From assembly GCF_008923245.1 (NCBI RefSeq), contig NZ_WBOS01000002.1, positions 496,001 to 560,000 of the forward strand: a stretch of 64,000 nucleotides of DNA. The letters run 5' to 3'. Source of the stretch: Cytobacillus depressus (GTDB lineage Bacteria > Bacillota > Bacilli > Bacillales > Cytobacillaceae). Made by a program: the position numbers and the translations under genes. Shown piece by piece: positions 1 through 10,243 of the stretch. Below the pieces are notes generated by a model. That model ran no database searches, was not told the DNA's origin, and was given only the letters and a program-made list of their open reading frames with translations. The number at the start of each line of letters is the position of its first letter. Position 1 is the stretch's first letter.

Positions 1-1
1 T

Positions 2-661
2 AAATATTTTCAAGACCACAAAATGAAAGCCATTGCTATTAATTCGCAAGCAGGACAAGGCATGAAAGAAATCGTAGCAGCTGCGCAAGAGATTTTGAAA
101 GAGAAGTTTGACAGAATGAGGGCGAGAGGTGTGAAGCCTCGTGCTATTCGTGCGATGATTGTCGGCATCCCAAATGCAGGGAAGTCTACGTTAATCAATC
201 GACTAGCTAAAAAGAATATCGCCAAAACGGGCAATACGCCTGGGGTGACAAAAGCCCAGCAATGGATAAAAGTTGGGAAAGAACTAGAACTCCTTGATAC
301 GCCAGGTATTCTATGGCCAAAATTTGAAGATCAAGAGGTCGGCTTAAAGCTGGCTCTTACAGGGGCAATTAAAGACACAATTTTAAATCTACAGGATATT
401 GCAATTTATGCTCTTAAGTTTTTTGAGGAAAATTACCCAGAGAGAATGAAGGATCGTTATAAGCTTGAATTCATTCCCGAAGATATTGTGGAATTGTTTA
501 ATAAAATTGGCAAATTGCGTGGCTGCTTAATGGGTGGCGGAGAAATTGACTATGATAAAGTGACAGAGCTTGTGATTAGGGAATTTCGTTCAGAAAAATG
601 GGGGCCAATCTCACTTGAACGTCCACAAGATTTGTTAATAGACACAACTATCGAAGATTAA
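2..661 (+). CDS. rbgA: Ribosome biogenesis GTPase RbgA (YlqF), 5' end missing
   Basis: Circularly permuted GTPase that acts late in assembly of the 50S subunit. The open frame continues upstream of the first in-window ATG at 23 (residues KYFQDHK precede it), so the gene enters from outside the window and roughly 65 N-terminal residues are missing compared with the usual 280 or so. Visible motifs are G1 (GIPNAGKST) and G3 (DTPG). The permuted G4 (NKxD) should lie in the missing part. The C-terminal helical RNA-binding domain is complete and ends in [13 protein letters not shown]. It is followed by a terminator and rnhB, the usual Bacillus order. Identity is secure from the motifs and the neighbours. 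Confidence 0.95.
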   Translation, partial: KYFQDHKMKAIAINSQAGQGMKEIVAAAQEILKEKFDRMRARGVKPRAIRAMIVGIPNAGKSTLINRLAKKNIAKTGNTPGVTKAQQWIKVGKELELLDTPGILWPKFEDQEVGLKLALTGAIKDTILNLQDIAIYALKFFEENYPERMKDRYKLEFIPEDIVELFNKIGKLRGCLMGGGEIDYDKVTELVIREFRSEKWGPISLERPQDLLIDTTIED

Positions 662-682
662 TATCAAATAAAGACACTAATT

Positions 683-712
683 GCCCTCCTTTTAAGAGGG
701 CTTTAGTTTTTT
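683..712 (+). terminator. Rho-independent terminator after rbgA
   Basis: A six base pair stem (GCCCTC/GAGGGC) with a seven-base loop is followed by a T-rich run. It sits 20 bases after the rbgA stop and separates rbgA from rnhB. Confidence 0.75.
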
Positions 713-757
713 CTCGAGAAGCCGATATGAACACTATAGATACTAGGGGAGTACACC

Positions 758-1531
758 ATGGAAAAACTAAAAATACGGGAAATTGAGGAACGATTGGCAA
801 ATGAAACCGACCGGAACAGTGATTTTATTAAATCATTGCCCAATGATGAGCGAAAAGGTGTTCAGCTTCTTTTAAAAAAGTGGCATAGCAAGTTAGACCT
901 TGAAGAAAAAGCATATGAAAAACATATCGAAATGACATTTTTTGAAGAAAAATATCGCTCAGAAGGTTTTAAATTGATTGCAGGTGTAGATGAGGTTGGT
1001 AGAGGTCCGTTAGCTGGGCCTGTTGTAGCTGCTGCTGTCATATTGCCTTCAGATTTTTATTTGCCGGGACTGGATGATTCGAAAAAACTATCAGTTCAAA
1101 AACGTGATGAATATTATGACGTGATTATCAACAAAGCATTAGCCTACAATATTGGTATCATTGAAGTTAAAGAAATTGATCAGATAAATATTTATGAAGC
1201 AGCTAAAAAAGCAATGCTGACAGCGATCAATGGTTTGAAGATGAATCCTGATTACCTTCTAATTGATGCGGTCGCACTCAACACGCCATATCCCCAGGAA
1301 TCAATTATTAAGGGGGATGCAAGAAGTGTGTCAATTGCTGCTGCTTCGATCGTAGCAAAAGTGACCCGTGACCGGATGATGATCGCTTTAGGAGAACAAT
1401 ACCCGGCATATGGATTTTGTAAAAATATGGGGTATGGGACGAAAGAGCATTTATCAGCCATTCAAGTAAGTGGCATTACTCCTCATCATCGAAAAAGCTT
1501 TGCCCCTGTGAAGGAATATATTGCTAAGTAA
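758..1531 (+). CDS. rnhB: Ribonuclease HII
   Basis: Cleaves the RNA strand of RNA-DNA hybrids and removes misincorporated ribonucleotides. The 257 residues match the Bacillus family length (about 255). After an N-terminal helical extension of about 70 residues, typical of the Bacillus enzyme, comes AGVDEVGRGPLAGP with catalytic D78 and E79. D170 lies in YLLIDAV, and a fourth acid, D205, lies in KVTRD. The ATG at 758 follows a purine-rich ribosome site (AGGGGAG). The ylqG start lies 12 bases after the stop, so rnhB, ylqG and ylqH are probably cotranscribed. Confidence 0.97.
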   Translation: MEKLKIREIEERLANETDRNSDFIKSLPNDERKGVQLLLKKWHSKLDLEEKAYEKHIEMTFFEEKYRSEGFKLIAGVDEVGRGPLAGPVVAAAVILPSDFYLPGLDDSKKLSVQKRDEYYDVIINKALAYNIGIIEVKEIDQINIYEAAKKAMLTAINGLKMNPDYLLIDAVALNTPYPQESIIKGDARSVSIAAASIVAKVTRDRMMIALGEQYPAYGFCKNMGYGTKEHLSAIQVSGITPHHRKSFAPVKEYIAK

Positions 1532-1543
1532 GAAGGTGATGAT

Positions 1544-2884
1544 TTGCAGCCTCTGAACATCATTCAAGCCTTATTAAAGCAAGAAAGTTTAATAGACAAT
1601 TTAGCCTTGGCATTAAAGCCGGGGCAAATCATTAGCGGAAAAGTGATAAAGCATTTTCCAAATAATAATGCCGAAGTTTTAATCGGGTCTAATAAAATGA
1701 TTGCCCGTATTGAAACACCATTATCTGTGAATCAACGTTACTGGTTTCAAGTTCAGCCGGGTGAAGGCCAAGTGCATTTAAAGCTGTTAGATACAAAGGG
1801 ACCCCAGAATCGTAACGACGGCATGATAGGGTTAGGGAGCCGATCAAATACAAAAAGCCTGTTAAAGGAGCTTTCTCTCCCAGTGTCAAAAGATCATGTT
1901 TCATTAATAAAATTTTTGTTGGCAAAACAGCTTCCAATAACGAAAGAGTCTCTGCAATTATCAGTTGAATGGTTAAAAGACAAAACATTAACAGAAGGTC
2001 TAAAAGTAATCGAGTTAGCAATGTCGCGGCAATTGCCGCTGACGAAAAATGTGTTGAATGCTTTATATACGATTACAGAGGACGAAGCCTTTTCGGAAAT
2101 GTTAAGCAAATTGCAGACTCTATTAAAAAATCAACCTGAATCTCATACGGCTAATCGCATAATTAATCTCATTGACGGGCTAAAGTTATTTAAGAGTGTG
2201 GATGATTCGGTCGCTGTACAAAATAAGATTTTGGAAGATTCAAGCATAACGAAACATGTAATTAGAAACTTAATTTCAACAATTGGATTTTCGTATGAAA
2301 ATGAAGCAATTCAATTATTAAATGGTTGGCAAAGTGGAGATGAGAAAAATTCTAATGCTCTTAAACCGCTCTTAATGCGCTTATTAAGTGAAGAACCTTC
2401 GAGTCCTATAGAAGAGGCTTCAGAAAGATTATTAAACAAAATAACTGGGTTCCAAGTCCTCTCACAGGAATCGGGTCCGTTACAGCAATTGATTTTTCAA
2501 ATCCCTTTGTCTTTTTGGAATCGGAATACAGATGTAACAATGCAATGGAGCGGGAAAAGAACGAAAGATGGTAAAATTGATCCGGATTATTGCCGGATTT
2601 TATTTTATTTAACTTTAGAGCATTTGAAAGAAACAATCGTTGATTTACATGTCCAAAATCGGGTGATTTCGATTTCCATCATCAACGTTAGAGAAGATTT
2701 AAAAAATATGACAAATCAATATGTTCATGAATTAAAGAAAAACTTGAAGAAACTCGATTATCACTTAACATCTGTCCAATTCGAAAAGCCAGCAGTGAAG
2801 AATCATTTGGAGGAAGGAAATAATGGGGCTTTGCCAAACCTAAAACCGCCAATTTACTATAATGGGGTCGATTTTCGAATATGA
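1544..2884 (+). CDS. ylqG: YlqG, FliK-like hook-length-control related protein
   Basis: 446 residues with a TTG start preceded by AAGGTGAT. I recognise it from position and architecture: it lies between rnhB and ylqH, as in B. subtilis. The middle is a low-complexity helical region. The last 130 residues, from about DVTMQWSGKRTKDGK to TSVQFEKP, have the look of the C-terminal substrate-specificity domain of FliK, including the pattern of alternating strands followed by a long helix. It overlaps ylqH by four bases (ATGA), and YlqH resembles the C-terminal domain of FlhB, the natural partner of FliK. Function is not established; a role in export switching is inferred from the pairing. Confidence 0.75.
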   Translation: MQPLNIIQALLKQESLIDNLALALKPGQIISGKVIKHFPNNNAEVLIGSNKMIARIETPLSVNQRYWFQVQPGEGQVHLKLLDTKGPQNRNDGMIGLGSRSNTKSLLKELSLPVSKDHVSLIKFLLAKQLPITKESLQLSVEWLKDKTLTEGLKVIELAMSRQLPLTKNVLNALYTITEDEAFSEMLSKLQTLLKNQPESHTANRIINLIDGLKLFKSVDDSVAVQNKILEDSSITKHVIRNLISTIGFSYENEAIQLLNGWQSGDEKNSNALKPLLMRLLSEEPSSPIEEASERLLNKITGFQVLSQESGPLQQLIFQIPLSFWNRNTDVTMQWSGKRTKDGKIDPDYCRILFYLTLEHLKETIVDLHVQNRVISISIINVREDLKNMTNQYVHELKKNLKKLDYHLTSVQFEKPAVKNHLEEGNNGALPNLKPPIYYNGVDFRI

Positions 2885-3174
2885 AAAATGAAGGTAAAAC
2901 TATCCGCAAAGAAGCTGTAGCTTTAACATACGATAAAAACGGTTTGGATGCTCCCTATGTTTCTGCTAAAGGAAAAGGATTAATCGCTGAAAATATACTC
3001 GCTAAAGCAAAGGAGCATGATATACCCGTTCAAGAGGATCCAAGCCTTTTAGAGCTATTAGGAAAGCTGAATATAAATGAGCAAATTCCCGAAGAACTTT
3101 ATGAGGCAGTAGCAGAGGTTTTTGCGTTTATTTATAAGGCTGATCAAGAAGCGGGAAAAATAAATTTTAAATAG
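2881..3174 (+). CDS. ylqH: YlqH, stand-alone FlhB C-terminal-domain homologue
   Basis: 97-residue protein matching the cytoplasmic domain of FlhB/YscU export-gate proteins. Compare KEAVALTYDKNGLDAPYVSA here with the FlhB of this window (residues AVALKYDETKLDAPYVVA). It begins just after the point where the NPTH autocleavage site would lie, so it lacks both the membrane domain and the cleavage motif. It has the conserved tail of the form IPEELYEAVAEVFAFIY. It is translationally coupled to ylqG through an ATGA overlap. Stand-alone FlhB-C homologues (FlhX/FlhB2) occur in other bacteria. A role in modulating export substrate choice is inference. Confidence 0.85.
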   Translation: MKNEGKTIRKEAVALTYDKNGLDAPYVSAKGKGLIAENILAKAKEHDIPVQEDPSLLELLGKLNINEQIPEELYEAVAEVFAFIYKADQEAGKINFK

Positions 3175-3271
3175 CAATAATATTTCTGAATAAAGGTGGA
3201 CAAGGTTTGTGTCATTATATAAAATGGAATCGCAGTCTACTTTTATGAAAAGCTTTTCGAGGAGGATGGAA

Positions 3272-4432
3272 ATGAATATACATGAGTACCAAGGAAAAGA
3301 GGTCCTCAGTCAATATGGGGTATCAGTTCCAAACGGAATAGTTGCTTTTACAGTGGAAGAAGCAGTGGAAGCCGCAAAAAAATTAGGCACAGAAGTTTGT
3401 GTAGTTAAGGCACAAATTCATGCAGGGGGGCGCGGTAAAGCTGGCGGTGTAAAAGTCGCGAAAAATTTAGATGAAGTTCGTACATATGCAAGCGAAATTT
3501 TAGGTAAAACACTTGTTACCCATCAAACGGGTCCAGAGGGTAAAGAAGTGAAGCGTTTGCTAATTGAAGAAGGCTGTGACATTAAGAAAGAATACTATAT
3601 TGGTTTAGTTTTAGACCGTGCAACTTCACGTGTCGTTTTAATGGCATCTGAAGAAGGCGGTACTGAAATTGAAGAAGTAGCGGAAAAGACGCCTGAAAAA
3701 ATCTTTAAAGAAGAAGTTGATCCAGTGATCGGTTTAACAGCTTTCCAAGCTCGCCGTATCGCTTTTAACATTAATATCCCGAAAGAACTTATCGGACAAG
3801 CAGTTAAGTTCATGATGGGCCTATATACTGCTTATGTTGAAAAAGACTGCTCTATTGCGGAAATTAATCCGCTAGTTATTACTGGTGACGGAAAAGTTAT
3901 GGCTCTTGATGCGAAATTAAATTTTGATAGCAATGCGATTTATCGTCAAAAAGATATATTAGAATATCGTGATCTTGATGAAGAGGATCCAAAAGAAATC
4001 GAAGCATCCAAATATGATTTAAGCTATATTTCATTAGATGGAAATATTGGCTGTATGGTAAATGGTGCTGGTTTAGCGATGGCTACGATGGACATCGTTA
4101 AGCATTATGGCGGAGATCCCGCTAACTTCCTTGATGTTGGCGGCGGTGCTACCGCAGAGAAAGTTACTGAAGCATTTAAAATCATCCTTTCTGATCAAAG
4201 CGTAAAAGGTATTTTTGTAAATATCTTCGGCGGAATAATGAAATGTGATGTCATCGCAACAGGTGTAGTAGAGGCTGCAAAGCAAGTTGGATTAAGCGTA
4301 CCATTAGTCGTTCGTCTAGAAGGTACGAATGTAGAGTTAGGTAAGAAAATTCTTGCTGAATCTGACATTGAAATTATTGCAGCTGAATCTATGGCTGACG
4401 GTGCACAAAAAATCGTTTCATTAGTGGGGTAA
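3272..4432 (+). CDS. sucC: Succinyl-CoA synthetase (ADP-forming) beta subunit
   Basis: TCA-cycle enzyme that couples succinyl-CoA cleavage to ATP formation. The conserved N-terminus [12 protein letters not shown] starts at ATG 3272, which has AGGAGG 6 bases upstream. The longer frame from 3209 lacks such a site and adds 21 unconserved residues, so the later start is chosen, giving 386 residues (family about 385). The N-terminal ATP-grasp domain carries [12 protein letters not shown]. The C-terminal CoA-ligase domain carries [13 protein letters not shown] and the glycine-rich IFGGIMKCD. sucD follows after 76 bases. Confidence 0.97.
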   Translation: MNIHEYQGKEVLSQYGVSVPNGIVAFTVEEAVEAAKKLGTEVCVVKAQIHAGGRGKAGGVKVAKNLDEVRTYASEILGKTLVTHQTGPEGKEVKRLLIEEGCDIKKEYYIGLVLDRATSRVVLMASEEGGTEIEEVAEKTPEKIFKEEVDPVIGLTAFQARRIAFNINIPKELIGQAVKFMMGLYTAYVEKDCSIAEINPLVITGDGKVMALDAKLNFDSNAIYRQKDILEYRDLDEEDPKEIEASKYDLSYISLDGNIGCMVNGAGLAMATMDIVKHYGGDPANFLDVGGGATAEKVTEAFKIILSDQSVKGIFVNIFGGIMKCDVIATGVVEAAKQVGLSVPLVVRLEGTNVELGKKILAESDIEIIAAESMADGAQKIVSLVG

Positions 4433-4508
4433 ATATAAAAGTGTGCCGGCCGAAAACGATCATTATATGATCTATAGGCATACGTGAAAACCAGAAAGGG
4501 GAATAATC

Positions 4509-5411
4509 GTGAGTGTATTTATTAATAAAGATACAAAAGTAATTGTTCAAGGGATTACAGGATCAACGGCCCTATTCCATACAAAACAGATGTTAGAATA
4601 TGGTACAAAAATTGTTGCTGGAACTACTCCTGGTAAAGGCGGAATGGAAGTAGAAGGAGTACCAGTATTTAACACTGTATCTGAAGCGGTTAAGGCAACT
4701 GGCGCCAATGCTTCTGTTATTTATGTTCCTGCCCCGTTTGCAGCAGATGCAATTTTAGAGGCAGTTGATGCCGAGTTAGACCTTGTGATTTGTATTACTG
4801 AGCATATTCCAGTATTAGATATGGTAAAGGTTAAACGCTTTATGGAAGGTAAGAAAACTCGTCTAGTTGGTCCGAACTGTCCGGGTGTTATTACTCCAGA
4901 TGAGTGCAAAATTGGTATTATGCCTGGCTATATCCATACAAAAGGCCATGTAGGCGTTGTTTCACGCTCAGGTACGTTAACATATGAAGCAGTTCATCAA
5001 TTATCACAAGCAGGAATCGGTCAATCTACAGCTGTAGGTATCGGTGGAGACCCTGTGAACGGAACAAACTTTATCGATGTTTTAAAGGCATTTAATGAAG
5101 ACCCCGAGACTTACGCAGTCATTATGATCGGTGAAATTGGCGGTACAGCAGAAGAAGAAGCTGCTGAATGGGTAAAAGCTAACATGACAAAGCCTGTTGT
5201 TGGCTTTATTGGCGGCCGTACAGCACCTCCAGGAAAGCGTATGGGTCATGCGGGCGCAATCATTTCTGGCGGTAAAGGTACAGCTGACGAAAAAATCCGC
5301 GTCATGAACGAATGCGGAATCGAAGTAGCTGAGACACCAGCTGTAATGGGTGAAACATTAATTAAGGTCATTAAAGAAAAAGGCCTTTATGAAAAGTGTA
5401 AAACTCATTAA
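4509..5411 (+). CDS. sucD: Succinyl-CoA synthetase alpha subunit
   Basis: 300-residue partner of SucC. It starts at GTG 4509 after GAAAGGGG. The N-terminal Rossmann CoA-binding fold begins [18 protein letters not shown]. The ligase domain contains [10 protein letters not shown], and the phosphorylated active-site histidine is H247 in [10 protein letters not shown]. The gene ends just before a long GC-rich hairpin. Length and motifs agree fully with the Bacillus enzyme. Confidence 0.97.
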   Translation: MSVFINKDTKVIVQGITGSTALFHTKQMLEYGTKIVAGTTPGKGGMEVEGVPVFNTVSEAVKATGANASVIYVPAPFAADAILEAVDAELDLVICITEHIPVLDMVKVKRFMEGKKTRLVGPNCPGVITPDECKIGIMPGYIHTKGHVGVVSRSGTLTYEAVHQLSQAGIGQSTAVGIGGDPVNGTNFIDVLKAFNEDPETYAVIMIGEIGGTAEEEAAEWVKANMTKPVVGFIGGRTAPPGKRMGHAGAIISGGKGTADEKIRVMNECGIEVAETPAVMGETLIKVIKEKGLYEKCKTH

Positions 5412-5432
5412 TAAGAATAGTAGATATTATTT

Positions 5433-5463
5433 GAATAGACCCCCCTTTTTAGGGGGGCTATTC
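5433..5463 (+). terminator. Hairpin after sucCD, probable terminator
   Basis: A twelve base pair stem (GAATAG plus CCCCCC pairing with GGGGGG plus CTATTC, one bulged A) with a six-base loop begins 22 bases after sucD. The T-run after the stem is weak, so it could be a 3'-end stabilising or partly leaky structure, with dprA starting 30 bases later. Confidence 0.6.
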
Positions 5464-5492
5464 TGCATGAAAAACTTTTTAGGAGGATTTAA

Positions 5493-6362
5493 ATGGATAA
5501 TTTTAAGTTGAAATTAACTCTCCTGCATCATTGCAAAGGGATAGGGTGGAAAACAATTTTTAGAATTTTGAAAAACGATCCTGAACTAAAGAAGCTTTAC
5601 GAACTTAACGCTAATGATTTATCTCTTCGTCAATCAAATACCACGACGTACTCCATTCTCCAAGATCTTCATTCTGAACATATCCACGAGCAAATTCGCC
5701 AATACAAATTAAACGGAATTAAAATCATAACTATTTTTGATCAAGAGTATCCAAAATTATTAAAGGAAACGTATCAGCCACCATGGATTCTTTATGCTAA
5801 AGGTGACTTGTCATTATTGAATAATCATTTGCATTTGGCTGTTGTTGGGTCTAGGCAGCATACAGAGTATGGCGAAAATGCCATCAATTACTTTTTCCCT
5901 CAATTAATCGAAAAAAAAGTAGTTATCGTGAGCGGACTAGCATCAGGAATTGATACAGCAGCACATCAAACAGCGATTCGTTTAGACGGAAAAACAATCG
6001 GTGTCATTGCAGGTGGCATTTACCACATTTACCCTCAAATGAACAAAAAACTTGCGATAGAAATGATGAAAAATCATTTAATTATTTCAGAAAATCCCCC
6101 GAATACTAGACCTACCAGATGGCAATTTCCAATGAGAAATCGGATTATTAGCGGAATATGCAGAGGAACATTTATTGTACAAGCGAAGAGTAAAAGCGGT
6201 TCATTAATTACAGCGAACTATGCTGTCCAAGAAGGAAGGGAAGTTTTTGCGCTCCCAGGAAATATGTTTAGTCCGTATTCGATTGGGCCAAATGAGCTGA
6301 TCCAGCAAGGAGCAAAACTTGTCAATTCTCCTGATGATATTTTAGAAGAGCTGATATATTAA
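5493..6362 (+). CDS. dprA: DNA processing protein DprA (Smf)
   Basis: Binds incoming single-stranded DNA during natural transformation and loads RecA. 289 residues (B. subtilis 297). An N-terminal helical region of about 100 residues precedes the Rossmann-like DprA core, which contains VVGSRQHTEYG, VSGLASGIDTAAHQ, GVIAGGIYHIYP and a phosphate loop-like region near KSKSGSLITANYAVQEGRE. A short C-terminal helix region ends LVNSPDDILEELIY. The start ATG 5493 is preceded by AGGAGG. topA lies downstream, as in B. subtilis. The next 290 bases are AT-rich and hold the topA promoter region. Confidence 0.96.
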   Translation: MDNFKLKLTLLHHCKGIGWKTIFRILKNDPELKKLYELNANDLSLRQSNTTTYSILQDLHSEHIHEQIRQYKLNGIKIITIFDQEYPKLLKETYQPPWILYAKGDLSLLNNHLHLAVVGSRQHTEYGENAINYFFPQLIEKKVVIVSGLASGIDTAAHQTAIRLDGKTIGVIAGGIYHIYPQMNKKLAIEMMKNHLIISENPPNTRPTRWQFPMRNRIISGICRGTFIVQAKSKSGSLITANYAVQEGREVFALPGNMFSPYSIGPNELIQQGAKLVNSPDDILEELIY

Positions 6363-6592
6363 AATATTATGTATTATTTTGTTAATTTTGTTGTATAATT
6401 CTAAAAAACAAATTATTCGAAAAAATAATTATCATAGAAAAAATGAACTATTTTTGTTGAAATTCGTCAAAAGGCTTGAAATTATTTTAGAACTGTTATA
6501 CATTTTGCAACAGATGTTCGAATTTAAGAATGGAAATTTCCATATTTAAATAATAGATAAAAAATGAAAACGTTTTAAAAGGGTAATTTTAT

Positions 6593-6619
6593 TTGACAAA
6601 GAAGAAAGAGATATACAAT
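6593..6619 (+). promoter_or_regulatory. Possible sigma-A promoter of topA
   Basis: A perfect -35 (TTGACA, 6593-6598) is followed by TACAAT at 6614-6619, with a short 15-base spacer; AATAAT at 6617-6622 is an alternative -10 with 18 bases. The region lies 40-65 bases before the topA start. A cre-like palindrome (TGAAAACGTTTTAA) lies just upstream at 6565-6578. The rest of the 6363-6654 gap is AT-rich with nothing else recognised. Confidence 0.5.
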
Positions 6620-6657
6620 AATACCTAAATAAAATCCCCTCTCAAGGAGGACTATTG

Positions 6658-8733
6658 ATGTCAGAGTTTTTAGTGATCGTTGAATCGCCAGCAAAGGCGA
6701 AGACGATTGAGCGTTATCTTGGAAAAAAATATAAAGTGAAAGCTTCCATGGGGCATGTAAGAGATTTGCCGAAAAGTCAAATGGGTGTTGATATAGAAAA
6801 CCAATATGAGCCTAAATATATAACGATTCGCGGGAAAGGCCCTGTGCTTAAAGAATTAAAGACTGCCGCAAAAAAGGCAAAGAAAATATATCTCGCAGCT
6901 GACCCCGATCGTGAAGGGGAGGCGATTGCTTGGCATTTAGCACATAGCCTCAATATGGATATCACATCTGATTGTAGGGTTGTGTTTAATGAAATTACTA
7001 AAGATGCAATTAAAGAGTCTTTTAAACATCCGAGACCGATCAATATGGATCTTGTCGATGCCCAGCAAGCAAGAAGGATGCTTGACCGACTAGTTGGATA
7101 TAATATAAGCCCATTACTTTGGAAAAAAGTGAAAAAGGGTTTAAGTGCTGGCAGGGTGCAATCAGTAGCCGTTCGGCTTATCATTGATAGGGAAAAAGAG
7201 ATTAAAGCCTTTGTTCCTGAAGAGTATTGGTCCATTGAAGGCGAGTTCTTAAAAGGAAATAACAGCTTTGAAGCCGCTTTTTATGGTGTTGGGAATGAAA
7301 AAGTAGAATTAACCTCAAAAGAAGAGGTAGAGAATATTTTAAGCAAAATGAATGGAAATAAATTTAAAGTAGCCTCTGTTACGAAAAAAGAACGAAGAAG
7401 AAATCCGGCGGCCCCGTTTACTACATCATCACTCCAGCAAGAGGCGGCAAGGAAATTAAACTTCCGTGCGAAAAAGACGATGATGCTTGCTCAGCAGCTG
7501 TATGAAGGGATTGATTTAGGAAAAGAAGGAACAGTTGGTCTCATTACTTATATGAGAACTGACTCTACCCGTATTTCTGACACGGCAACTGCTGAGGCAT
7601 CACAATTTATTGCAGATTCATATGGCATCGAATATATCCAAGCGGAAAAAAAGAAAGAAAAAAAGAAAGCTAATACGCAAGATGCCCATGAAGCAATACG
7701 TCCAACAAGCGTAATGAAAGAGCCAGCAAGCTTAAAAGAATTTCTATCCAGAGACCAGCTACGGCTTTACAGGCTAATATGGGAGCGCTTTGTTGCTAGT
7801 CAGATGGCTTCAGCAATCATGGACACGATGAGCGTTGACTTAAAAAACGGCGATGTTATCTTTAGAGCGACAGGATCAAAAGTGAAATTTCCTGGTTTCA
7901 TGAAGGTATACGTGGAAGGCACGGACGACGAAACAGATGAAAAAGATAAAATGCTTCCAGATCTTAATGAAGGTGATGAGGTGCTGAAAAAAGATATTGA
8001 ACCTAAACAGCATTTCACGCAGCCACCTCCAAGATACACTGAAGCCCGCCTCGTTAAAACACTTGAAGAACGGGGAATTGGACGTCCATCTACATTTGCG
8101 CCAACATTGGATACGATTCAAAAGCGCGGCTATGTTGCGTTAGATAATAAAAGGTTCGTACCTACTGAGCTTGGAGAAATTGTACTCGAGTTGATACTAG
8201 AGTTCTTCCCAGATATTCTGGACGTAGAATTCACTGCGAAGATGGAAAAAGACCTCGACTATATTGAAGAGGGAAAAGTGAATTGGGTACAGATTATCGA
8301 CAATTTCTACAGTGAATTTGAAAAGCATCTTGAAAAGGCAGAAAAGGAAATGCAAGAAGTAGAAATCAAGGATGAGCCCGCAGGCGAAGATTGTGAACTA
8401 TGCGGCCATGAAATGGTATTTAAAATGGGCCGGTTTGGCAAGTTTATGGCTTGCAGCAATTTCCCAGATTGCCGGAATACGAAACCGATTGTTAAAGAGA
8501 TTGGTGTAAAATGTCCAAAGTGTAATGAAGGAAATATAATAGAAAGAAAAAGTAAAAAACGGCGGATTTTTTACGGGTGTGACCGTTTTCCTGAATGTGA
8601 CTTTATTTCTTGGGATAAGCCATTGCCGAGGAATTGTCCGAAATGTGAAAACCTTCTCATCGAAAAGAAGCTGAAAAAAGGTATCCAAGTACAATGTATC
8701 GAGTGTGACTACAAGGAAGAAAAGCAAAGTTAA
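6658..8733 (+). CDS. topA: DNA topoisomerase I
   Basis: Type IA topoisomerase that relaxes negative supercoils. ATG 6658 is chosen over the in-frame TTG at 6655 because AAGGAGG lies 7 bases upstream; this gives 691 residues, the B. subtilis length. The Toprim domain ([17 protein letters not shown], then [10 protein letters not shown]) is followed by the central domain with catalytic Tyr near residue 298 in [14 protein letters not shown]. The C-terminus carries three Cys4 zinc ribbons ([16 protein letters not shown] and CPKCENLL regions). A terminator follows directly. Confidence 0.98.
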   Translation: MSEFLVIVESPAKAKTIERYLGKKYKVKASMGHVRDLPKSQMGVDIENQYEPKYITIRGKGPVLKELKTAAKKAKKIYLAADPDREGEAIAWHLAHSLNMDITSDCRVVFNEITKDAIKESFKHPRPINMDLVDAQQARRMLDRLVGYNISPLLWKKVKKGLSAGRVQSVAVRLIIDREKEIKAFVPEEYWSIEGEFLKGNNSFEAAFYGVGNEKVELTSKEEVENILSKMNGNKFKVASVTKKERRRNPAAPFTTSSLQQEAARKLNFRAKKTMMLAQQLYEGIDLGKEGTVGLITYMRTDSTRISDTATAEASQFIADSYGIEYIQAEKKKEKKKANTQDAHEAIRPTSVMKEPASLKEFLSRDQLRLYRLIWERFVASQMASAIMDTMSVDLKNGDVIFRATGSKVKFPGFMKVYVEGTDDETDEKDKMLPDLNEGDEVLKKDIEPKQHFTQPPPRYTEARLVKTLEERGIGRPSTFAPTLDTIQKRGYVALDNKRFVPTELGEIVLELILEFFPDILDVEFTAKMEKDLDYIEEGKVNWVQIIDNFYSEFEKHLEKAEKEMQEVEIKDEPAGEDCELCGHEMVFKMGRFGKFMACSNFPDCRNTKPIVKEIGVKCPKCNEGNIIERKSKKRRIFYGCDRFPECDFISWDKPLPRNCPKCENLLIEKKLKKGIQVQCIECDYKEEKQS

Positions 8734-8760
8734 GGGTGAGCTAACTGCTCACTCTTTTCT
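8734..8760 (+). terminator. Terminator after topA
   Basis: The stem GTGAGC/GCTCAC is extended by flanking A/T pairs, with a five-base loop, and is followed by CTTTTCT. It begins at the topA stop codon. Confidence 0.7.
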
Positions 8761-8874
8761 AATGGAATAAAGATTTTTATTAAATTTACGATTTTATGAA
8801 TACTATAATTGCAAATTGATAACGATTAGGTGTAAAGTAATAGAGCTATGTTTTTAGGACGTGGAGGTTTGGAA

Positions 8875-10188
8875 ATGAAAGAATTAACAGTAAATGTAAT
8901 TGGTGCTGGTTTAGCCGGAAGCGAAGCTGCCTGGCAGCTTGCTAATAGAGGAATAAAGGTCAATTTATATGAAATGCGCCCGGTGAAACAAACACCTGCC
9001 CATCATACAGATCAATTCGCTGAACTAGTTTGCAGTAATTCCTTGCGTGCCAATACACTGACAAACGCTGTCGGGGTTTTAAAAGAAGAAATGAGAATAT
9101 TAAATTCTATTATCATTGAATCTGCCGATGCTTCTGCTGTTCCAGCAGGCGGAGCTTTAGCAGTAGATCGACATGAATTCGCGGCACGTGTTACAGAAAA
9201 TGTGAAGAATCATCCGAATGTGACTGTAATACATGGAGAGGTAACCGATATTCCTGAAGGACCGACAATCATTGCAACTGGCCCATTAACGAGTGCATCC
9301 CTTTCTGCGAAGCTTAAAGAATTATCAGGTGAAGAATATTTATATTTTTACGACGCTGCTGCGCCAATTATTGAGAAAGATTCGATTAATATGGACAAAG
9401 TTTATTTAAAGTCACGTTATGATAAAGGGGAAGCGGCCTACTTAAACTGTCCAATGACGGAAGAAGAGTTTAATACATTTTACGAAGCCTTAATTTCAGC
9501 AGAAACCGTTCCACTAAAAGAATTCGAAAAAGAAATCTTCTTTGAAGGCTGTATGCCAATTGAAGTGATGGGCACAAGAGGAAAGAAAACAATGCTGTTC
9601 GGACCAATGAAGCCAGTTGGTTTAGAGGATCCGAAAACGGGGAAAAGACCGTATGCGGTTGTTCAGCTTAGACAAGATGATGCAGCTGGAACACTCTACA
9701 ACATTGTTGGTTTTCAGACACATCTGAAATGGGGACCGCAAAAAGAAGTCATTCAATTAATTCCCGGTTTAGAGAATGCAGAAATTGTTCGTTATGGTGT
9801 AATGCACCGCAATACATTCATTAATTCACCAAAAGTATTAAAGTCATCATATCAATTCATCAACCGCGATGATTTATTCTTTGCAGGACAAATGACCGGA
9901 GTTGAAGGATATGTTGAATCAGCTGCAAGCGGATTAATTGCCGGAATCAATGCCGCTCGCTTAGTGAATGGAGAAGAACTTCTTGAATTTCCTTATGAGA
10001 CAGTCATCGGAAGTATGGCAAGATATATAACAGCCGCCAATGAAAAGAACTTTCAGCCAATGAATGCCAACTTTGGATTGCTTCCAGATTTGCCTGTAAA
10101 AATAAAGGGCAAAAAAGAACGGAATGAGGAACATGCTAATCGTGCATTAGAGACAATTCAGAACTTTGTGAAAAATAAGGGAATTTAA
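8875..10188 (+). CDS. trmFO: tRNA methyltransferase TrmFO (Gid), folate/FAD dependent
   Basis: Makes m5U54 in the T-loop of tRNA using methylene-tetrahydrofolate and FAD. ATG 8875 is preceded by GTGGAGG with suitable spacing; the upstream in-frame ATG 8848 has no ribosome site, and 437 residues fits the family (435). The FAD-binding N-terminus reads [18 protein letters not shown]. Family landmarks are [11 protein letters not shown] with a conserved Cys, [10 protein letters not shown], and the C-terminal [18 protein letters not shown]. It lies between topA and xerC as in Bacillus. Confidence 0.97.
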   Translation: MKELTVNVIGAGLAGSEAAWQLANRGIKVNLYEMRPVKQTPAHHTDQFAELVCSNSLRANTLTNAVGVLKEEMRILNSIIIESADASAVPAGGALAVDRHEFAARVTENVKNHPNVTVIHGEVTDIPEGPTIIATGPLTSASLSAKLKELSGEEYLYFYDAAAPIIEKDSINMDKVYLKSRYDKGEAAYLNCPMTEEEFNTFYEALISAETVPLKEFEKEIFFEGCMPIEVMGTRGKKTMLFGPMKPVGLEDPKTGKRPYAVVQLRQDDAAGTLYNIVGFQTHLKWGPQKEVIQLIPGLENAEIVRYGVMHRNTFINSPKVLKSSYQFINRDDLFFAGQMTGVEGYVESAASGLIAGINAARLVNGEELLEFPYETVIGSMARYITAANEKNFQPMNANFGLLPDLPVKIKGKKERNEEHANRALETIQNFVKNKGI

Positions 10189-10191
10189 TTG

Positions 10192-10230
10192 CAAGGGCTT
10201 CTAAAATATGATACTATTTAGAAGCCCTTG
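10192..10230 (+). terminator. Strong hairpin between trmFO and xerC
   Basis: A perfect 14 base pair stem (CAAGGGCTTCTAAA and its complement) encloses an 11-base loop. There is no following T-run, and the xerC ribosome site (GAGGTGA) begins directly after it, so it may act as a partial terminator, mRNA-stability element or translation modulator. Confidence 0.6.
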
Positions 10231-10243
10231 TGAGGTGAATTGA

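Noticed and set aside
6777-7235. 152-codon minus-strand open frame inside topA
   Set aside because: Shadow of the TopA Toprim/core coding sequence with no independent support.
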